A DNA stretch of 64,000 nucleotides, from contig NC_067198.1 in NCBI RefSeq assembly GCF_000699445.3, positions 2,237,301-2,301,300 of the forward strand, written 5' to 3'. A model generated the notes under the pieces. The model had not been told where the DNA came from. It made no database searches and saw only the letters and a list, made by a program, of their open reading frames with translations. Every line of letters starts with the position of its first letter. The first letter of the stretch is position 1. Origin of the DNA: Schistosoma haematobium. Its lineage: Eukaryota > Platyhelminthes > Trematoda > Strigeidida > Schistosomatidae. The translations under genes and the position numbers were made by a program. Shown in pieces: positions 22,301 to 37,300 of this stretch.

Positions 22301-25300
22301 AAATTTTCAAAATAAAGTTTTTCAATTTCTAATTGTGTATCATTATTGAATTTCTTTTGTATTTGTTTTTCTTCTTTTTCTTCTTTTTCTTTGACTTCTT
22401 CTTGTTCATGATGTCTATTTAGTCTTATATTATATAATAGATGAGATAATCGATTTATTTCTGATTTAGCAATAAGAAGTTGATGTTCAAGATCAATTTG
22501 TTGAGTTTTATTAGATATTGATTGTTGTGATATAAATTGTGGATAAATTCTATCAGAATGATGATCAGATAACAAATCACCAGAAGCGCTCACATCATGA
22601 TCATGATCATTATCATCGGTACCATTCATTTGATTAATGTGAGGATATTGTGCTTTTAACATGTAATTGTAAACATCAGGATGTTGGATAGAAGAAATAC
22701 AACGAACACATAAATTACATATAAAACAACGATGACAAACGTCTTGGATTTTACATAAACTACAGGAAGATAGACAACCGGATAACAGTAATTCATGTAG
22801 ATTACTGAAATATGTCAAATTATTAGAATAATCACCAAAAATATCAACAAAATTAGAAGATTTTGAAAAAGAAACAATATCTGACAAAAGATCTATAAAA
22901 TCAGCACACAATATACGATCAAAATTGGTATTTGAAAATCTAGATAAATCCAAAAGTAAATTCACAAAACCTGAAAGCAACCTCATACATAAATTAACAA
23001 AATCCGTAGCAAATGCTAAAGACATTGAAATTCTTGAAAATTTCTGCTTAAGATCAGAAAGCTCATCATGTAAAAATATACAATGAACACCGTCAACACC
23101 AGAATTATCACAAAAACCAGGATAATCTGACAAAATAACACGACGAGAACGTAAATCAGACACCTCTTTCTTCCTCTCCAACACATCCATATTTGCACGC
23201 ATTATGTCCAAATCACGTCGTTCTGCCTCTACAGTCTCCCTCAACTCATTCACTTCGTCTCGTAAATGACGCTTCTCCTCTCTCAGATCCGCCACTTCAC
23301 TCTCCTTCACAGTCAACAAACGCCGGACATCCATCAACGAAGCATCACTCTCCTCCACCGATCTAGACAGCTTCACTATCTGTTCATAACAAGACGTCAA
23401 CTCTTCGCGCAGTTGACCAACCACATTCGACTCATCTTCACACAAACTTGAACTCACTAGCTTCTCTCTCGTCATCTCCACTGGACTCCTGGTCGACTGA
23501 TCTACGGTCGACTGATCGGTAAATCCTGAAGTTGACAATGTGTCAGTAGCCAACCAAGACACGCTGTCTGTCGCTTGAGTCTCCACACTCACAAGTCTAG
23601 TCGGAGAACCAACCGACACACTAGGCTTGTGCTCGTCGTGTATGCATTCTGAGGAGTAGTCGCTCCAACCGTCAACAACCATGCAATTCGACTCGTCGTC
23701 CTCTGCATCTTTACCAACGCCCACGCTCACAGTCTCTCTCGTATCACTAGTGAACCCTGATGACAAAGCTATATCACGTTCAATCATACGATCTAGCACG
23801 TCAGTTCCCATGTCACTTCTGCACACTGTTTTTGCCAACCTGGCGTCCACATCGTCTGCCATATCCAACCTACTACGCAGTTCCAACAACTCTTTCATGG
23901 CTGTGTCGCGTTCTCTCACAATTTCGTTTACGCGCGACTCCCAGTCTCGACTGGCTATCGCCAACACTGTGTTGCAATGCTCTTCCATCGATGTCTCAAG
24001 CCGACACAATTGATCCCGTAGTGCAGAACACTCGTCACGAGAAGCAGACAGTTGACTCTCCAGATCTGACATTGCGCAAACCTTCTCATGTCTATAGGCC
24101 TCCAGTTCCTCTCGGGCAGTTGACGCCTGTTCGACTGCCTGACGAAGAGCTGTTTGCATCAACACCATCTCAAATGCCTGCTTATCACACAGGTCTCGAC
24201 ACTTGCAGAGCTCCTCAGACAGCTCACGGTTCCGGTCGCACAGTCTGCTCATCTCACTTACCGAATCCCAATCTTGTCCTCTCTGCATCGACGTCACTTC
24301 ATGAGACTCTTGTAGTCGCACAAAGCTATCAAGCATAACAGTAGACTCCAAGTGTTCTGGCCATGTCATTGTCTCACACTCACGGTCCACGTGTTCAACC
24401 ACACCATGGGACAACCCTGTTGTGACGGCATCTAAACACTCCTGCACTCGTTGTTCGTGCTCTCTGCACCAATCTCCATAGTCGGAACGCAGACCTCTTA
24501 TATGGTCAACCACAAACGCCAACAGTGCTTTCGTCTTGGTCACATCATTCTCCAAGTCAGTAATCACAGTCATATAACTCTCTAGACGACGCTTCAGCGA
24601 CTCACACTCACAGATCAGGGCATTGTTCATTGACTCACATTCTTTCAGTTTCTCAGTGACTGCCTCCAGCTCGAACGATTGTGTATCCAGTGCACGCTGC
24701 AAATCCTCTCGCAACCCGTCTGATGTGCAACGGTCAGTCGACGAGCCTTCGTGTGCATAGTCGATGTCTTGCACTGGTGACGTGGATCGACCAACTGTTT
24801 CGCACAGGCGATGTGAAACCCGTTCGTACTCACTCATTCTGTTCGCCATTTCGGCGCGGTCAGCATTCGCCTCAGCATGTGCTGCACGCAATTCTCTCAC
24901 CTGCTTCAACAAGAAACCCAGTGATCCTCTGACCTCATCCATCTCCATGCACACATCGTCCAACAGTGTCACGCGCTCTGAAATCTTACTTCGTAACAAG
25001 TCTACCTCTGTCATCAGCTCTTTGTTGTGCTTCGACAGTGCATCAGCTTCGTCCGTCACTTTCATCGACCGGTCAGGCACACGAGAACTAAGAGGCATCA
25101 CATCCATTGGCTTATCTTCACACATCATAACGCCTTCCAGCTCACGCAGACGCACACTCAACTCTGTCTTGGCATTCTCAAGTTCGCAGATTCTGCTCAT
25201 GGCCTCCTTCAATCGCGCTCTTAGGCTGTCTGTATTTAACAGGGCAAGTTCGGGATCGTCATTGTCTTGTTCACTCGGCGGTTTCGTCCAACTCTGAGTG

Positions 25301-28300
25301 GCGTGAATGGGCAAGACCACTTCCTCGTTCGAAACGCCCTCAACACACAAGTCCGTAGTTTGTCTGTCCATTCGATCAGGCACAATGCCTGACACTGAGT
25401 CGCTTGCAACAGTCTCCACCAGCTGCATGTCAGGAACTCCGGCAAACACGTCTGCCTCCACTCTGTCTGTGTCATCAACCTCTGCCAACTCACGGACAAC
25501 CACATCGGGCGCCTTTCTCACAGTCTCACAAGGAATCCACCAAGTTGTCTCGTTCACCATCATACGTGACTCCGGTTCCTGCACTTCGGTCTGTTTCATG
25601 CTCAACTCGAGCTGTGAACGCTCCAGAGCCGCCAACGTCGCCGCATTTTCCTCACGCAGATGGGCAACCTCGAGCTGCAACGTCGACACCAGGTCAAAAA
25701 CTTCGTCGTCAATCTCCGTCTGCACACACTCCTCCTCCACAGCAGCAGCAGCAGCAGCAGCAACGTTCGGTCCACGACACTCCACGCACATCGTCGACAC
25801 CTCTTCCTTGCTCTCCAACACATCCATATTTGCACGCATTATGTCCAAATCACGTCGTTCTGCCTCTACAGTCTCCCTCAACTCATTCACTTCGTCTCGT
25901 AAATGACGCTTCTCCTCTCTCAGATCCGCCACTTCACTCTCCTTCACAGTCAACAAACGCCGGACATCCATCAACGAAGCATCACTCTCCTCCACCGATC
26001 TAGACAGCTTCACTATCTGTTCATAACAAGACGTCAACTCTTCGCGCAGTTGACCAACCACATTCGACTCATCTTCACACAAACTTGAACTCACTAGCTT
26101 CTCTCTCGTCATCTCCACTGGACTCCTGGTCGACTGATCTACGGTCGACTGATCGGTAAATCCTGAAGTTGACAATGTGTCAGTTGCCAACCAAGACACG
26201 CTGTCTGTCGCTTGAGTCTCCACACTCACAAGTCTAGTCGGAGAACCAACCGACACACTGGGCTTGTGCTCGTCGTGTATGCATTCTGAGGAGTAGTCGC
26301 TCCAACCGTCAACAACCATGCAATTCGACTCGTCGTCCTCTGCATCTTTACCAACGCCCACGCTCACAGTCTCTCTCGTATCACTAGTGAACCCTGATGA
26401 CAAAGCTATATCACGTTCAATCATACGATCTAGCACGTCAGTTCCCATGTCACTTCTGCACACTGTTTTTGCCAACCTGGCGTCCACATCGTCTGCCATA
26501 TCCAACCTACTACGCAGTTCCAACAACTCTTTCATGGCTGTGTCGCGTTCTCTCACAATTTCGTTTACGCGCGACTCCCAGTCTCGACTGGCTATCGCCA
26601 ACACTGTGTTGCAATGCTCTTCCATCGATGTCTCAAGCCGACACAATTGATCCCGTAGTGCAGAACACTCGTCACGAGAAGCAGACAGTTGACTCTCCAG
26701 ATCTGACATTGCGCAAACCTTCTCATGTCTATAGGCCTCCAGTTCCTCTCGGGCAGTTGACGCCTGTTCGACTGCCTGACGAAGAGCTGTTTGCATCAAC
26801 ACCATCTCAAATGCCTGCTTATCACACAGGTCTCGACACTTGCAGAGCTCCTCAGACAGCTCACGGTTCCGGTCGCACAGTCTGCTCATCTCACTTACCG
26901 AATCCCAATCTTGTCCTCTCTGCATCGACGTCACTTCATGAGACTCTTGTAGTCGCACAAAGCTATCAAGCATAACAGTAGACTCCAAGTGTTCTGGCCA
27001 TGTCATTGTCTCACACTCACGGTCCACGTGTTCAACCACACCATGGGACAACCCTGTTGTGACGGCATCTAAACACTCCTGCACTCGTTGTTCGTGCTCT
27101 CTGCACCAATCTCCATAGTCGGAACGCAGACCTCTTATATGGTCAACCACAAACGCCAACAGTGCTTTCGTCTTGGTCACATCATTCTCCAAGTCAGTAA
27201 TCACAGTCATATAACTCTCTAGACGACGCTTCAGCGACTCACACTCACAGATCAGGGCATTGTTCATTGACTCACATTCTTTCAGTTTCTCAGTGACTGC
27301 CTCCAGCTCGAACGATTGTGTATCCAGTGCACGCTGCAAATCCTCTCGCAACCCGTCTGATGTGCAACGGTCAGTCGACGAGCCTTCGTGTGCATAGTCG
27401 ATGTCTTGCACTGGTGACGTGGATCGACCAACTGTTTCGCACAGGCGATGTGAAACCCGTTCGTACTCACTCATTCTGTTCGCCATTTCGGCGCGGTCAG
27501 CATTCGCCTCAGCATGTGCTGCACGCAATTCTCTCACCTGCTTCAACAAGAAACCCAGTGATCCTCTGACCTCATCCATCTCCATGCACACATCGTCCAA
27601 CAGTGTCACGCGCTCTGAAATCTTACTTCGTAACAAGTCTACCTCTGTCATCAGCTCTTTGTTGTGCTTCGACAGTGCATCAGCTTCGTCCGTCACTTTC
27701 ATCGACCGGTCAGGCACACGAGAACTAAGAGGCATCACATCCATTGGCTTATCTTCACACATCATAACGCCTTCCAGCTCACGCAGACGCACACTCAACT
27801 CTGTCTTGGCATTCTCAAGTTCGCAGATTCTGCTCATGGCCTCCTTCAATCGCGCTCTTAGGCTGTCTGTATTTAACAGGGCAAGTTCGGGATCGTCATT
27901 GTCTTGTTCACTCGGCGGTTTCGTCCAACTCTGAGTGGCGTGAATGGGCAAGACCACTTCCTCGTTCGAAACGCCCTCAACACACAAGTCCGTAGTTTGT
28001 CTGTCCATTCGATCAGGCACAATGCCTGACACTGAGTCGCTTGCAACAGTCTCCACCAGCTGCATGTCAGGAACTCCGGCAAACACGTCTGCCTCCACTC
28101 TGTCTGTGTCATCAACCTCTGCCAACTCACGGACAACCACATCGGGCGCCTTTCTCACAGTCTCACAAGGAATCCACCAAGTTGTCTCGTTCACCATCAT
28201 ACGTGACTCCGGTTCCTGCACTTCGGTCTGTTTCATGCTCAACTCGAGCTGTGAACGCTCCAGAGCCGCCAACGTCGCCGCATTTTCCTCACGCAGATGG

Positions 28301-31300
28301 GCAACCTCGAGCTGCAACGTCGACACCAGGTCAAAAACTTCGTCGTCAATCTCCGTCTGCACACACTCCTCCTCCACAGCAGCAGCAGCAGCAGCAGCAA
28401 CGTTCGGTCCACGACACTCCACGCACATCGTCGACACCTCTTCCTTGCTCTCCAACACATCCATATTTGCACGCATTATGTCCAAATCACGTCGTTCTGC
28501 CTCTACAGTCTCCCTCAACTCATTCACTTCGTCTCGTAAATGACGCTTCTCCTCTCTCAGATCCGCCACTTCACTCTCCTTCACAGTCAACAAACGCCGG
28601 ACATCCATCAACGAAGCATCACTCTCCTCCACCGATCTAGACAGCTTCACTATCTGTTCATAACAAGACGTCAACTCTTCGCGCAGTTGACCAACCACAT
28701 TCGACTCATCTTCACACAAACTTGAACTCACTAGCTTCTCTCTCGTCATCTCCACTGGACTCCTGGTCGACTGATCTACGGTCGACTGATCGGTAAATCC
28801 TGAAGTTGACAATGTGTCAGTTGCCAACCAAGACACGCTGTCTGTCGCTTGAGTCTCCACACTCACAAGTCTAGTCGGAGAACCAACCGACACACTGGGC
28901 TTGTGCTCGTCGTGTATGCATTCTGAGGAGTAGTCGCTCCAACCGTCAACAACCATGCAATTCGACTCGTCGTCCTCTGCATCTTTACCAACGCCCACGC
29001 TCACAGTCTCTCTCGTATCACTAGTGAACCCTGATGACAAAGCTATATCACGTTCAATCATACGATCTAGCACGTCAGTTCCCATGTCACTTCTGCACAC
29101 TGTTTTTGCCAACCTGGCGTCCACATCGTCTGCCATATCCAACCTACTACGCAGTTCCAACAACTCTTTCATGGCTGTGTCGCGTTCTCTCACAATTTCG
29201 TTTACGCGCGACTCCCAGTCTCGACTGGCTATCGCCAACACTGTGTTGCAATGCTCTTCCATCGATGTCTCAAGCCGACACAATTGATCCCGTAGTGCAG
29301 AACACTCGTCACGAGAAGCAGACAGTTGACTCTCCAGATCTGACATTGCGCAAACCTTCTCATGTCTATAGGCCTCCAGTTCCTCTCGGGCAGTTGACGC
29401 CTGTTCGACTGCCTGACGAAGAGCTGTTTGCATCAACACCATCTCAAATGCCTGCTTATCACACAGGTCTCGACACTTGCAGAGCTCCTCAGACAGCTCA
29501 CGGTTCCGGTCGCACAGTCTGCTCATCTCACTTACCGAATCCCAATCTTGTCCTCTCTGCATCGACGTCACTTCATGAGACTCTTGTAGTCGCACAAAGC
29601 TATCAAGCATAACAGTAGACTCCAAGTGTTCTGGCCATGTCATTGTCTCACACTCACGGTCCACGTGTTCAACCACACCATGGGACAACCCTGTTGTGAC
29701 GGCATCTAAACACTCCTGCACTCGTTGTTCGTGCTCTCTGCACCAATCTCCATAGTCGGAACGCAGACCTCTTATATGGTCAACCACAAACGCCAACAGT
29801 GCTTTCGTCTTGGTCACATCATTCTCCAAGTCAGTAATCACAGTCATATAACTCTCTAGACGACGCTTCAGCGACTCACACTCACAGATCAGGGCATTGT
29901 TCATTGACTCACATTCTTTCAGTTTCTCAGTGACTGCCTCCAGCTCGAACGATTGTGTATCCAGTGCACGCTGCAAATCCTCTCGCAACCCGTCTGATGT
30001 GCAACGGTCAGTCGACGAGCCTTCGTGTGCATAGTCGATGTCTTGCACTGGTGACGTGGATCGACCAACTGTTTCGCACAGGCGATGTGAAACCCGTTCG
30101 TACTCACTCATTCTGTTCGCCATTTCGGCGCGGTCAGCATTCGCCTCAGCATGTGCTGCACGCAATTCTCTCACCTGCTTCAACAAGAAACCCAGTGATC
30201 CTCTGACCTCATCCATCTCCATGCACACATCGTCCAACAGTGTCACGCGCTCTGAAATCTTACTTCGTAACAAGTCTACCTCTGTCATCAGCTCTTTGTT
30301 GTGCTTCGACAGTGCATCAGCTTCGTCCGTCACTTTCATCGACCGGTCAGGCACACGAGAACTAAGAGGCATCACATCCATTGGCTTATCTTCACACATC
30401 ATAACGCCTTCCAGCTCACGCAGACGCACACTCAACTCTGTCTTGGCATTCTCAAGTTCGCAGATTCTGCTCATGGCCTCCTTCAATCGCGCTCTTAGGC
30501 TGTCTGTATTTAACAGGGCAAGTTCGGGATCGTCATTGTCTTGTTCACTCGGCGGTTTCGTCCAACTCTGAGTGGCGTGAATGGGCAAGACCACTTCCTC
30601 GTTCGAAACGCCCTCAACACACAAGTCCGTAGTTTGTCTGTCCATTCGATCAGGCACAATGCCTGACACTGAGTCGCTTGCAACAGTCTCCACCAGCTGC
30701 ATGTCAGGAACTCCGGCAAACACGTCTGCCTCCACTCTGTCTGTGTCATCAACCTCTACCAACTCACGGACAACCACATCGGGCGCCTTTCTCACAGTCT
30801 CACAAGGAATCCACCAAGTTGTCTCGTTCACCATCATACGTGACTCCGGTTCCTGCACTTCGGTCTGTTTCATGCTCAACTCGAGCTGTGAACGCTCCAG
30901 AGCCGCCAACGTCGCCGCATTTTCCTCACGCAGATGGGCAACCTCGAGCTGCAACGTCGACACCAGGTCAAAAACTTCGTCGTCAATCTCCGTCTGCACA
31001 CACTCCTCCTCCACAGCAGCAGCAGCAGCAGCAGCAACGTTCGGTCCACGACACTCCACGCACATCGTCGACACCTCTTCCTTGCTCTCCAACACATCCA
31101 TATTTGCACGCATTATGTCCAAATCACGTCGTTCTGCCTCTACAGTCTCCCTCAACTCATTCACTTCGTCTCGTAAATGACGCTTCTCCTCTCTCAGATC
31201 CGCCACTTCACTCTCCTTCACAGTCAACAAACGCCGGACATCCATCAACGAAGCATCACTCTCCTCCACCGATCTAGACAGCTTCACTATCTGTTCATAA

Positions 31301-34300
31301 CAAGACGTCAACTCTTCGCGCAGTTGACCAACCACATTCGACTCATCTTCACACAAACTTGAACTCACTAGCTTCTCTCTCGTCATCTCCACTGGACTCC
31401 TGGTCGACTGATCTACGGTCGACTGATCGGTAAATCCTGAAGTTGACAATGTGTCAGTTGCCAACCAAGACACGCTGTCTGTCGCTTGAGTCTCCACACT
31501 CACAAGTCTAGTCGGAGAACCAACCGACACACTGGGCTTGTGCTCGTCGTGTATGCATTCTGAGGAGTAGTCGCTCCAACCGTCAACAACCATGCAATTC
31601 GACTCGTCGTCCTCTGCATCTTTACCAACGCCCACGCTCACAGTCTCTCTCGTATCACTAGTGAACCCTGATGACAAAGCTATATCACGTTCAATCATAC
31701 GATCTAGCACGTCAGTTCCCATGTCACTTCTGCACACTGTTTTTGCCAACCTGGCGTCCACATCGTCTGCCATATCCAACCTACTACGCAGTTCCAACAA
31801 CTCTTTCATGGCTGTGTCGTGTTCTCTCACAATTTCGTTTACGCGCGACTCCCAGTCTCGACTGGCTATCGCCAACACTGTGTTGCAATGCTCTTCCATC
31901 GATGTCTCAAGCCGACACAATTGATCCCGTAGTGCAGAACACTCGTCACGAGAAGCAGACAGTTGACTCTCCAGATCTGACATTGCGCAAACCTTCTCAT
32001 GTCTATAGGCCTCCAGTTCCTCTCGGGCAGTTGACGCCTGTTCGACTGCCTGACGAAGAGCTGTTTGCATCAACACCATCTCAAATGCCTGCTTATCACA
32101 CAGGTCTCGACACTTGCAGAGCTCCTCAGACAGCTCACGGTTCCGGTCGCACAGTCTGCTCATCTCACTTACCGAATCCCAATCTTGTCCTCTCTGCATC
32201 GACGTCACTTCATGAGACTCTTGTAGTCGCACAAAGCTATCAAGCATAACAGTAGACTCCAAGTGTTCTGGCCATGTCATTGTCTCACACTCACGGTCCA
32301 CGTGTTCAACCACACCATGGGACAACCCTGTTGTGACGGCATCTAAACACTCCTGCACTCGTTGTTCGTGCTCTCTGCACCAATCTCCATAGTCGGAACG
32401 CAGACCTCTTATATGGTCAACCACAAACGCCAACAGTGCTTTCGTCTTGGTCACATCATTCTCCAAGTCAGTAATCACAGTCATATAACTCTCTAGACGA
32501 CGCTTCAGCGACTCACACTCACAGATCAGGGCATTGTTCATTGACTCACATTCTTTCAGTTTCTCAGTGACTGCCTCCAGCTCGAACGATTGTGTATCCA
32601 GTGCACGCTGCAAATCCTCTCGCAACCCGTCTGATGTGCAACGGTCAGTCGACGAGCCTTCGTGTGCATAGTCGATGTCTTGCACTGGTGACGTGGATCG
32701 ACCAACTGTTTCGCACAGGCGATGTGAAACCCGTTCGTACTCACTCATTCTGTTCGCCATTTCGGCGCGGTCAGCATTCGCCTCAGCATGTGCTGCACGC
32801 AATTCTCTCACCTGCTTCAACAAGAAACCCAGTGATCCTCTGACCTCATCCATCTCCATGCACACATCGTCCAACAGTGTCACGCGCTCTGAAATCTTAC
32901 TTCGTAACAAGTCTACCTCTGTCATCAGCTCTTTGTTGTGCTTCGACAGTGCATCAGCTTCGTCCGTCACTTTCATCGACCGGTCAGGCACACGAGAACT
33001 AAGAGGCATCACATCCATTGGCTTATCTTCACACATCATAACGCCTTCCAGCTCACGCAGACGCACACTCAACTCTGTCTTGGCATTCTCAAGTTCGCAG
33101 ATTCTGCTCATGGCCTCCTTCAATCGCGCTCTTAGGCTGTCTGTATTTAACAGGGCAAGTTCGGGATCGTCATTGTCTTGTTCACTCGGCGGTTTCGTCC
33201 AACTCTGAGTGGCGTGAATGGGCAAGACCACTTCCTCGTTCGAAACGCCCTCAACACACAAGTCCGTAGTTTGTCTGTCCATTCGATCAGGCACAATGCC
33301 TGACACTGAGTCGCTTGCAACAGTCTCCACCAGCTGCATGTCAGGAACTCCGGCAAACACGTCTGCCTCCACTCTGTCTGTGTCATCAACCTCTACCAAC
33401 TCACGGACAACCACATCGGGCGCCTTTCTCACAGTCTCACAAGGAATCCACCAAGTTGTCTCGTTCACCATCATACGTGACTCCGGTTCCTGCACTTCGG
33501 TCTGTTTCATGCTCAACTCGAGCTGTGAACGCTCCAGAGCCGCCAACGTCGCCGCATTTTCCTCACGCAGATGGGCAACCTCGAGCTGCAACGTCGACAC
33601 CAGGTCAAAAACTTCGTCGTCAATCTCCGTCTGCACACACTCCTCCTCCACAGCAGCAGCAGCAGCAGCAGCAACGTTCGGTCCACGACACTCCACGCAC
33701 ATCGTCGACACCTCTTCCTTGCTCTCCAACACATCCATATTTGCACGCATTATGTCCAAATCACGTCGTTCTGCCTCTACAGTCTCCCTCAACTCATTCA
33801 CTTCGTCTCGTAAATGACGCTTCTCCTCTCTCAGATCCGCCACTTCACTCTCCTTCACAGTCAACAAACGCCGGACATCCATCAACGAAGCATCACTCTC
33901 CTCCACCGATCTAGACAGCTTCACTATCTGTTCATAACAAGACGTCAACTCTTCGCGCAGTTGACCAACCACATTCGACTCATCTTCACACAAACTTGAA
34001 CTCACTAGCTTCTCTCTCGTCATCTCCACTGGACTCCTGGTCGACTGATCTACGGTCGACTGATCGGTAAATCCTGAAGTTGACAATGTGTCAGTTGCCA
34101 ACCAAGACACGCTGTCTGTCGCTTGAGTCTCCACACTCACAAGTCTAGTCGGAGAACCAACCGACACACTGGGCTTGTGCTCGTCGTGTATGCATTCTGA
34201 GGAGTAGTCGCTCCAACCGTCAACAACCATGCAATTCGACTCGTCGTCCTCTGCATCTTTACCAACGCCCACGCTCACAGTCTCTCTCGTATCACTAGTG

Positions 34301-37300
34301 AACCCTGATGACAAAGCTATATCACGTTCAATCATACGATCTAGCACGTCAGTTCCCATGTCACTTCTGCACACTGTTTTTGCCAACCTGGCGTCCACAT
34401 CGTCTGCCATATCCAACCTACTACGCAGTTCCAACAACTCTTTCATGGCTGTGTCGCGTTCTCTCACAATTTCGTTTACGCGCGACTCCCAGTCTCGACT
34501 GGCTATCGCCAACACTGTGTTGCAATGCTCTTCCATCGATGTCTCAAGCCGACACAATTGATCCCGTAGTGCAGAACACTCGTCACGAGAAGCAGACAGT
34601 TGACTCTCCAGATCTGACATTGCGCAAACCTTCTCATGTCTATAGGCCTCCAGTTCCTCTCGGGCAGTTGACGCCTGTTCGACTGCCTGACGAAGAGCTG
34701 TTTGCATCAACACCATCTCAAATGCCTGCTTATCACACAGGTCTCGACACTTGCAGAGCTCCTCAGACAGCTCACGGTTCCGGTCGCACAGTCTGCTCAT
34801 CTCACTTACCGAATCCCAATCTTGTCCTCTCTGCATCGACGTCACTTCATGAGACTCTTGTAGTCGCACAAAGCTATCAAGCATAACAGTAGACTCCAAG
34901 TGTTCTGGCCATGTCATTGTCTCACACTCACGGTCCACGTGTTCAACCACACCATGGGACAACCCTGTTGTGACGGCATCTAAACACTCCTGCACTCGTT
35001 GTTCGTGCTCTCTGCACCAATCTCCATAGTCGGAACGCAGACCTCTTATATGGTCAACCACAAACGCCAACAGTGCTTTCGTCTTGGTCACATCATTCTC
35101 CAAGTCAGTAATCACAGTCATATAACTCTCTAGACGACGCTTCAGCGACTCACACTCACAGATCAGGGCATTGTTCATTGACTCACATTCTTTCAGTTTC
35201 TCAGTGACTGCCTCCAGCTCGAACGATTGTGTATCCAGTGCACGCTGCAAATCCTCTCGCAACCCGTCTGATGTGCAACGGTCAGTCGACGAGCCTTCGT
35301 GTGCATAGTCGATGTCTTGCACTGGTGACGTGGATCGACCAACTGTTTCGCACAGGCGATGTGAAACCCGTTCGTACTCACTCATTCTGTTCGCCATTTC
35401 GGCGCGGTCAGCATTCGCCTCAGCATGTGCTGCACGCAATTCTCTCACCTGCTTCAACAAGAAACCCAGTGATCCTCTGACCTCATCCATCTCCATGCAC
35501 ACATCGTCCAACAGTGTCACGCGCTCTGAAATCTTACTTCGTAACAAGTCTACCTCTGTCATCAGCTCTTTGTTGTGCTTCGACAGTGCATCAGCTTCGT
35601 CCGTCACTTTCATCGACCGGTCAGGCACACGAGAACTAAGAGGCATCACATCCATTGGCTTATCTTCACACATCATAACGCCTTCCAGCTCACGCAGACG
35701 CACACTCAACTCTGTCTTGGCATTCTCAAGTTCGCAGATTCTGCTCATGGCCTCCTTCAATCGCGCTCTTAGGCTGTCTGTATTTAACAGGGCAAGTTCG
35801 GGATCGTCATTGTCTTGTTCACTCGGCGGTTTCGTCCAACTCTGAGTGGCGTGAATGGGCAAGACCACTTCCTCGTTCGAAACGCCCTCAACACACAAGT
35901 CCGTAGTTTGTCTGTCCATTCGATCAGGCACAATGCCTGACACTGAGTCGCTTGCAACAGTCTCCACCAGCTGCATGTCAGGAACTCCGGCAAACACGTC
36001 TGCCTCCACTCTGTCTGTGTCATCAACCTCTACCAACTCACGGACAACCACATCGGGCGCCTTTCTCACAGTCTCACAAGGAATCCACCAAGTTGTCTCG
36101 TTCACCATCATACGTGACTCCGGTTCCTGCACTTCGGTCTGTTTCATGCTCAACTCGAGCTGTGAACGCTCCAGAGCCGCCAACGTCGCCGCATTTTCCT
36201 CACGCAGATGGGCAACCTCGAGCTGCAACGTCGACACCAGGTCAAAAACTTCGTCGTCAATCTCCGTCTGCACACACTCCTCCTCCACAGCAGCAGCAGC
36301 AGCAACGTTCGGTCCACGACACTCCACGCACATCGTCGACACCTCTTCCTTGCTCTCCAACACATCCATATTTGCACGCATTATGTCCAAATCACGTCGT
36401 TCTGCCTCTACAGTCTCCCTCAACTCATTCACTTCGTCTCGTAAATGACGCTTCTCCTCTCTCAGATCCGCCACTTCACTCTCCTTCACAGTCAACAAAC
36501 GCCGGACATCCATCAACGAAGCATCACTCTCCTCCACCGATCTAGACAGCTTCACTATCTGTTCATAACAAGACGTCAACTCTTCGCGCAGTTGACCAAC
36601 CACATTCGACTCATCTTCACACAAACTTGAACTCACTAGCTTCTCTCTCGTCATCTCCACTGGACTCCTGGTCGACTGATCTACGGTCGACTGATCGGTA
36701 AATCCTGAAGTTGACAATGTGTCAGTTGCCAACCAAGACACGCTGTCTGTCGCTTGAGTCTCCACACTCACAAGTCTAGTCGGAGAACCAACCGACACAC
36801 TGGGCTTGTGCTCGTCGTGTATGCATTCTGAGGAGTAGTCGCTCCAACCGTCAACAACCATGCAATTCGACTCGTCGTCCTCTGCATCTTTACCAACGCC
36901 CACGCTCACAGTCTCTCTCGTATCACTAGTGAACCCTGATGACAAAGCTATATCACGTTCAATCATACGATCTAGCACGTCAGTTCCCATGTCACTTCTG
37001 CACACTGTTTTTGCCAACCTGGCGTCCACATCGTCTGCCATATCCAACCTACTACGCAGTTCCAACAACTCTTTCATGGCTGTGTCGCGTTCTCTCACAA
37101 TTTCGTTTACGCGCGACTCCCAGTCTCGACTGGCTATCGCCAACACTGTGTTGCAATGCTCTTCCATCGATGTCTCAAGCCGACACACTTGATCCCGTAG
37201 TGCAGAACACTCGTCACGAGAAGCAGACAGTTGACTCTCCAGATCTGACATTGCGCAAACCTTCTCATGTCTATAGGCCTCCAGTTCCTCTCGGGCAGTT

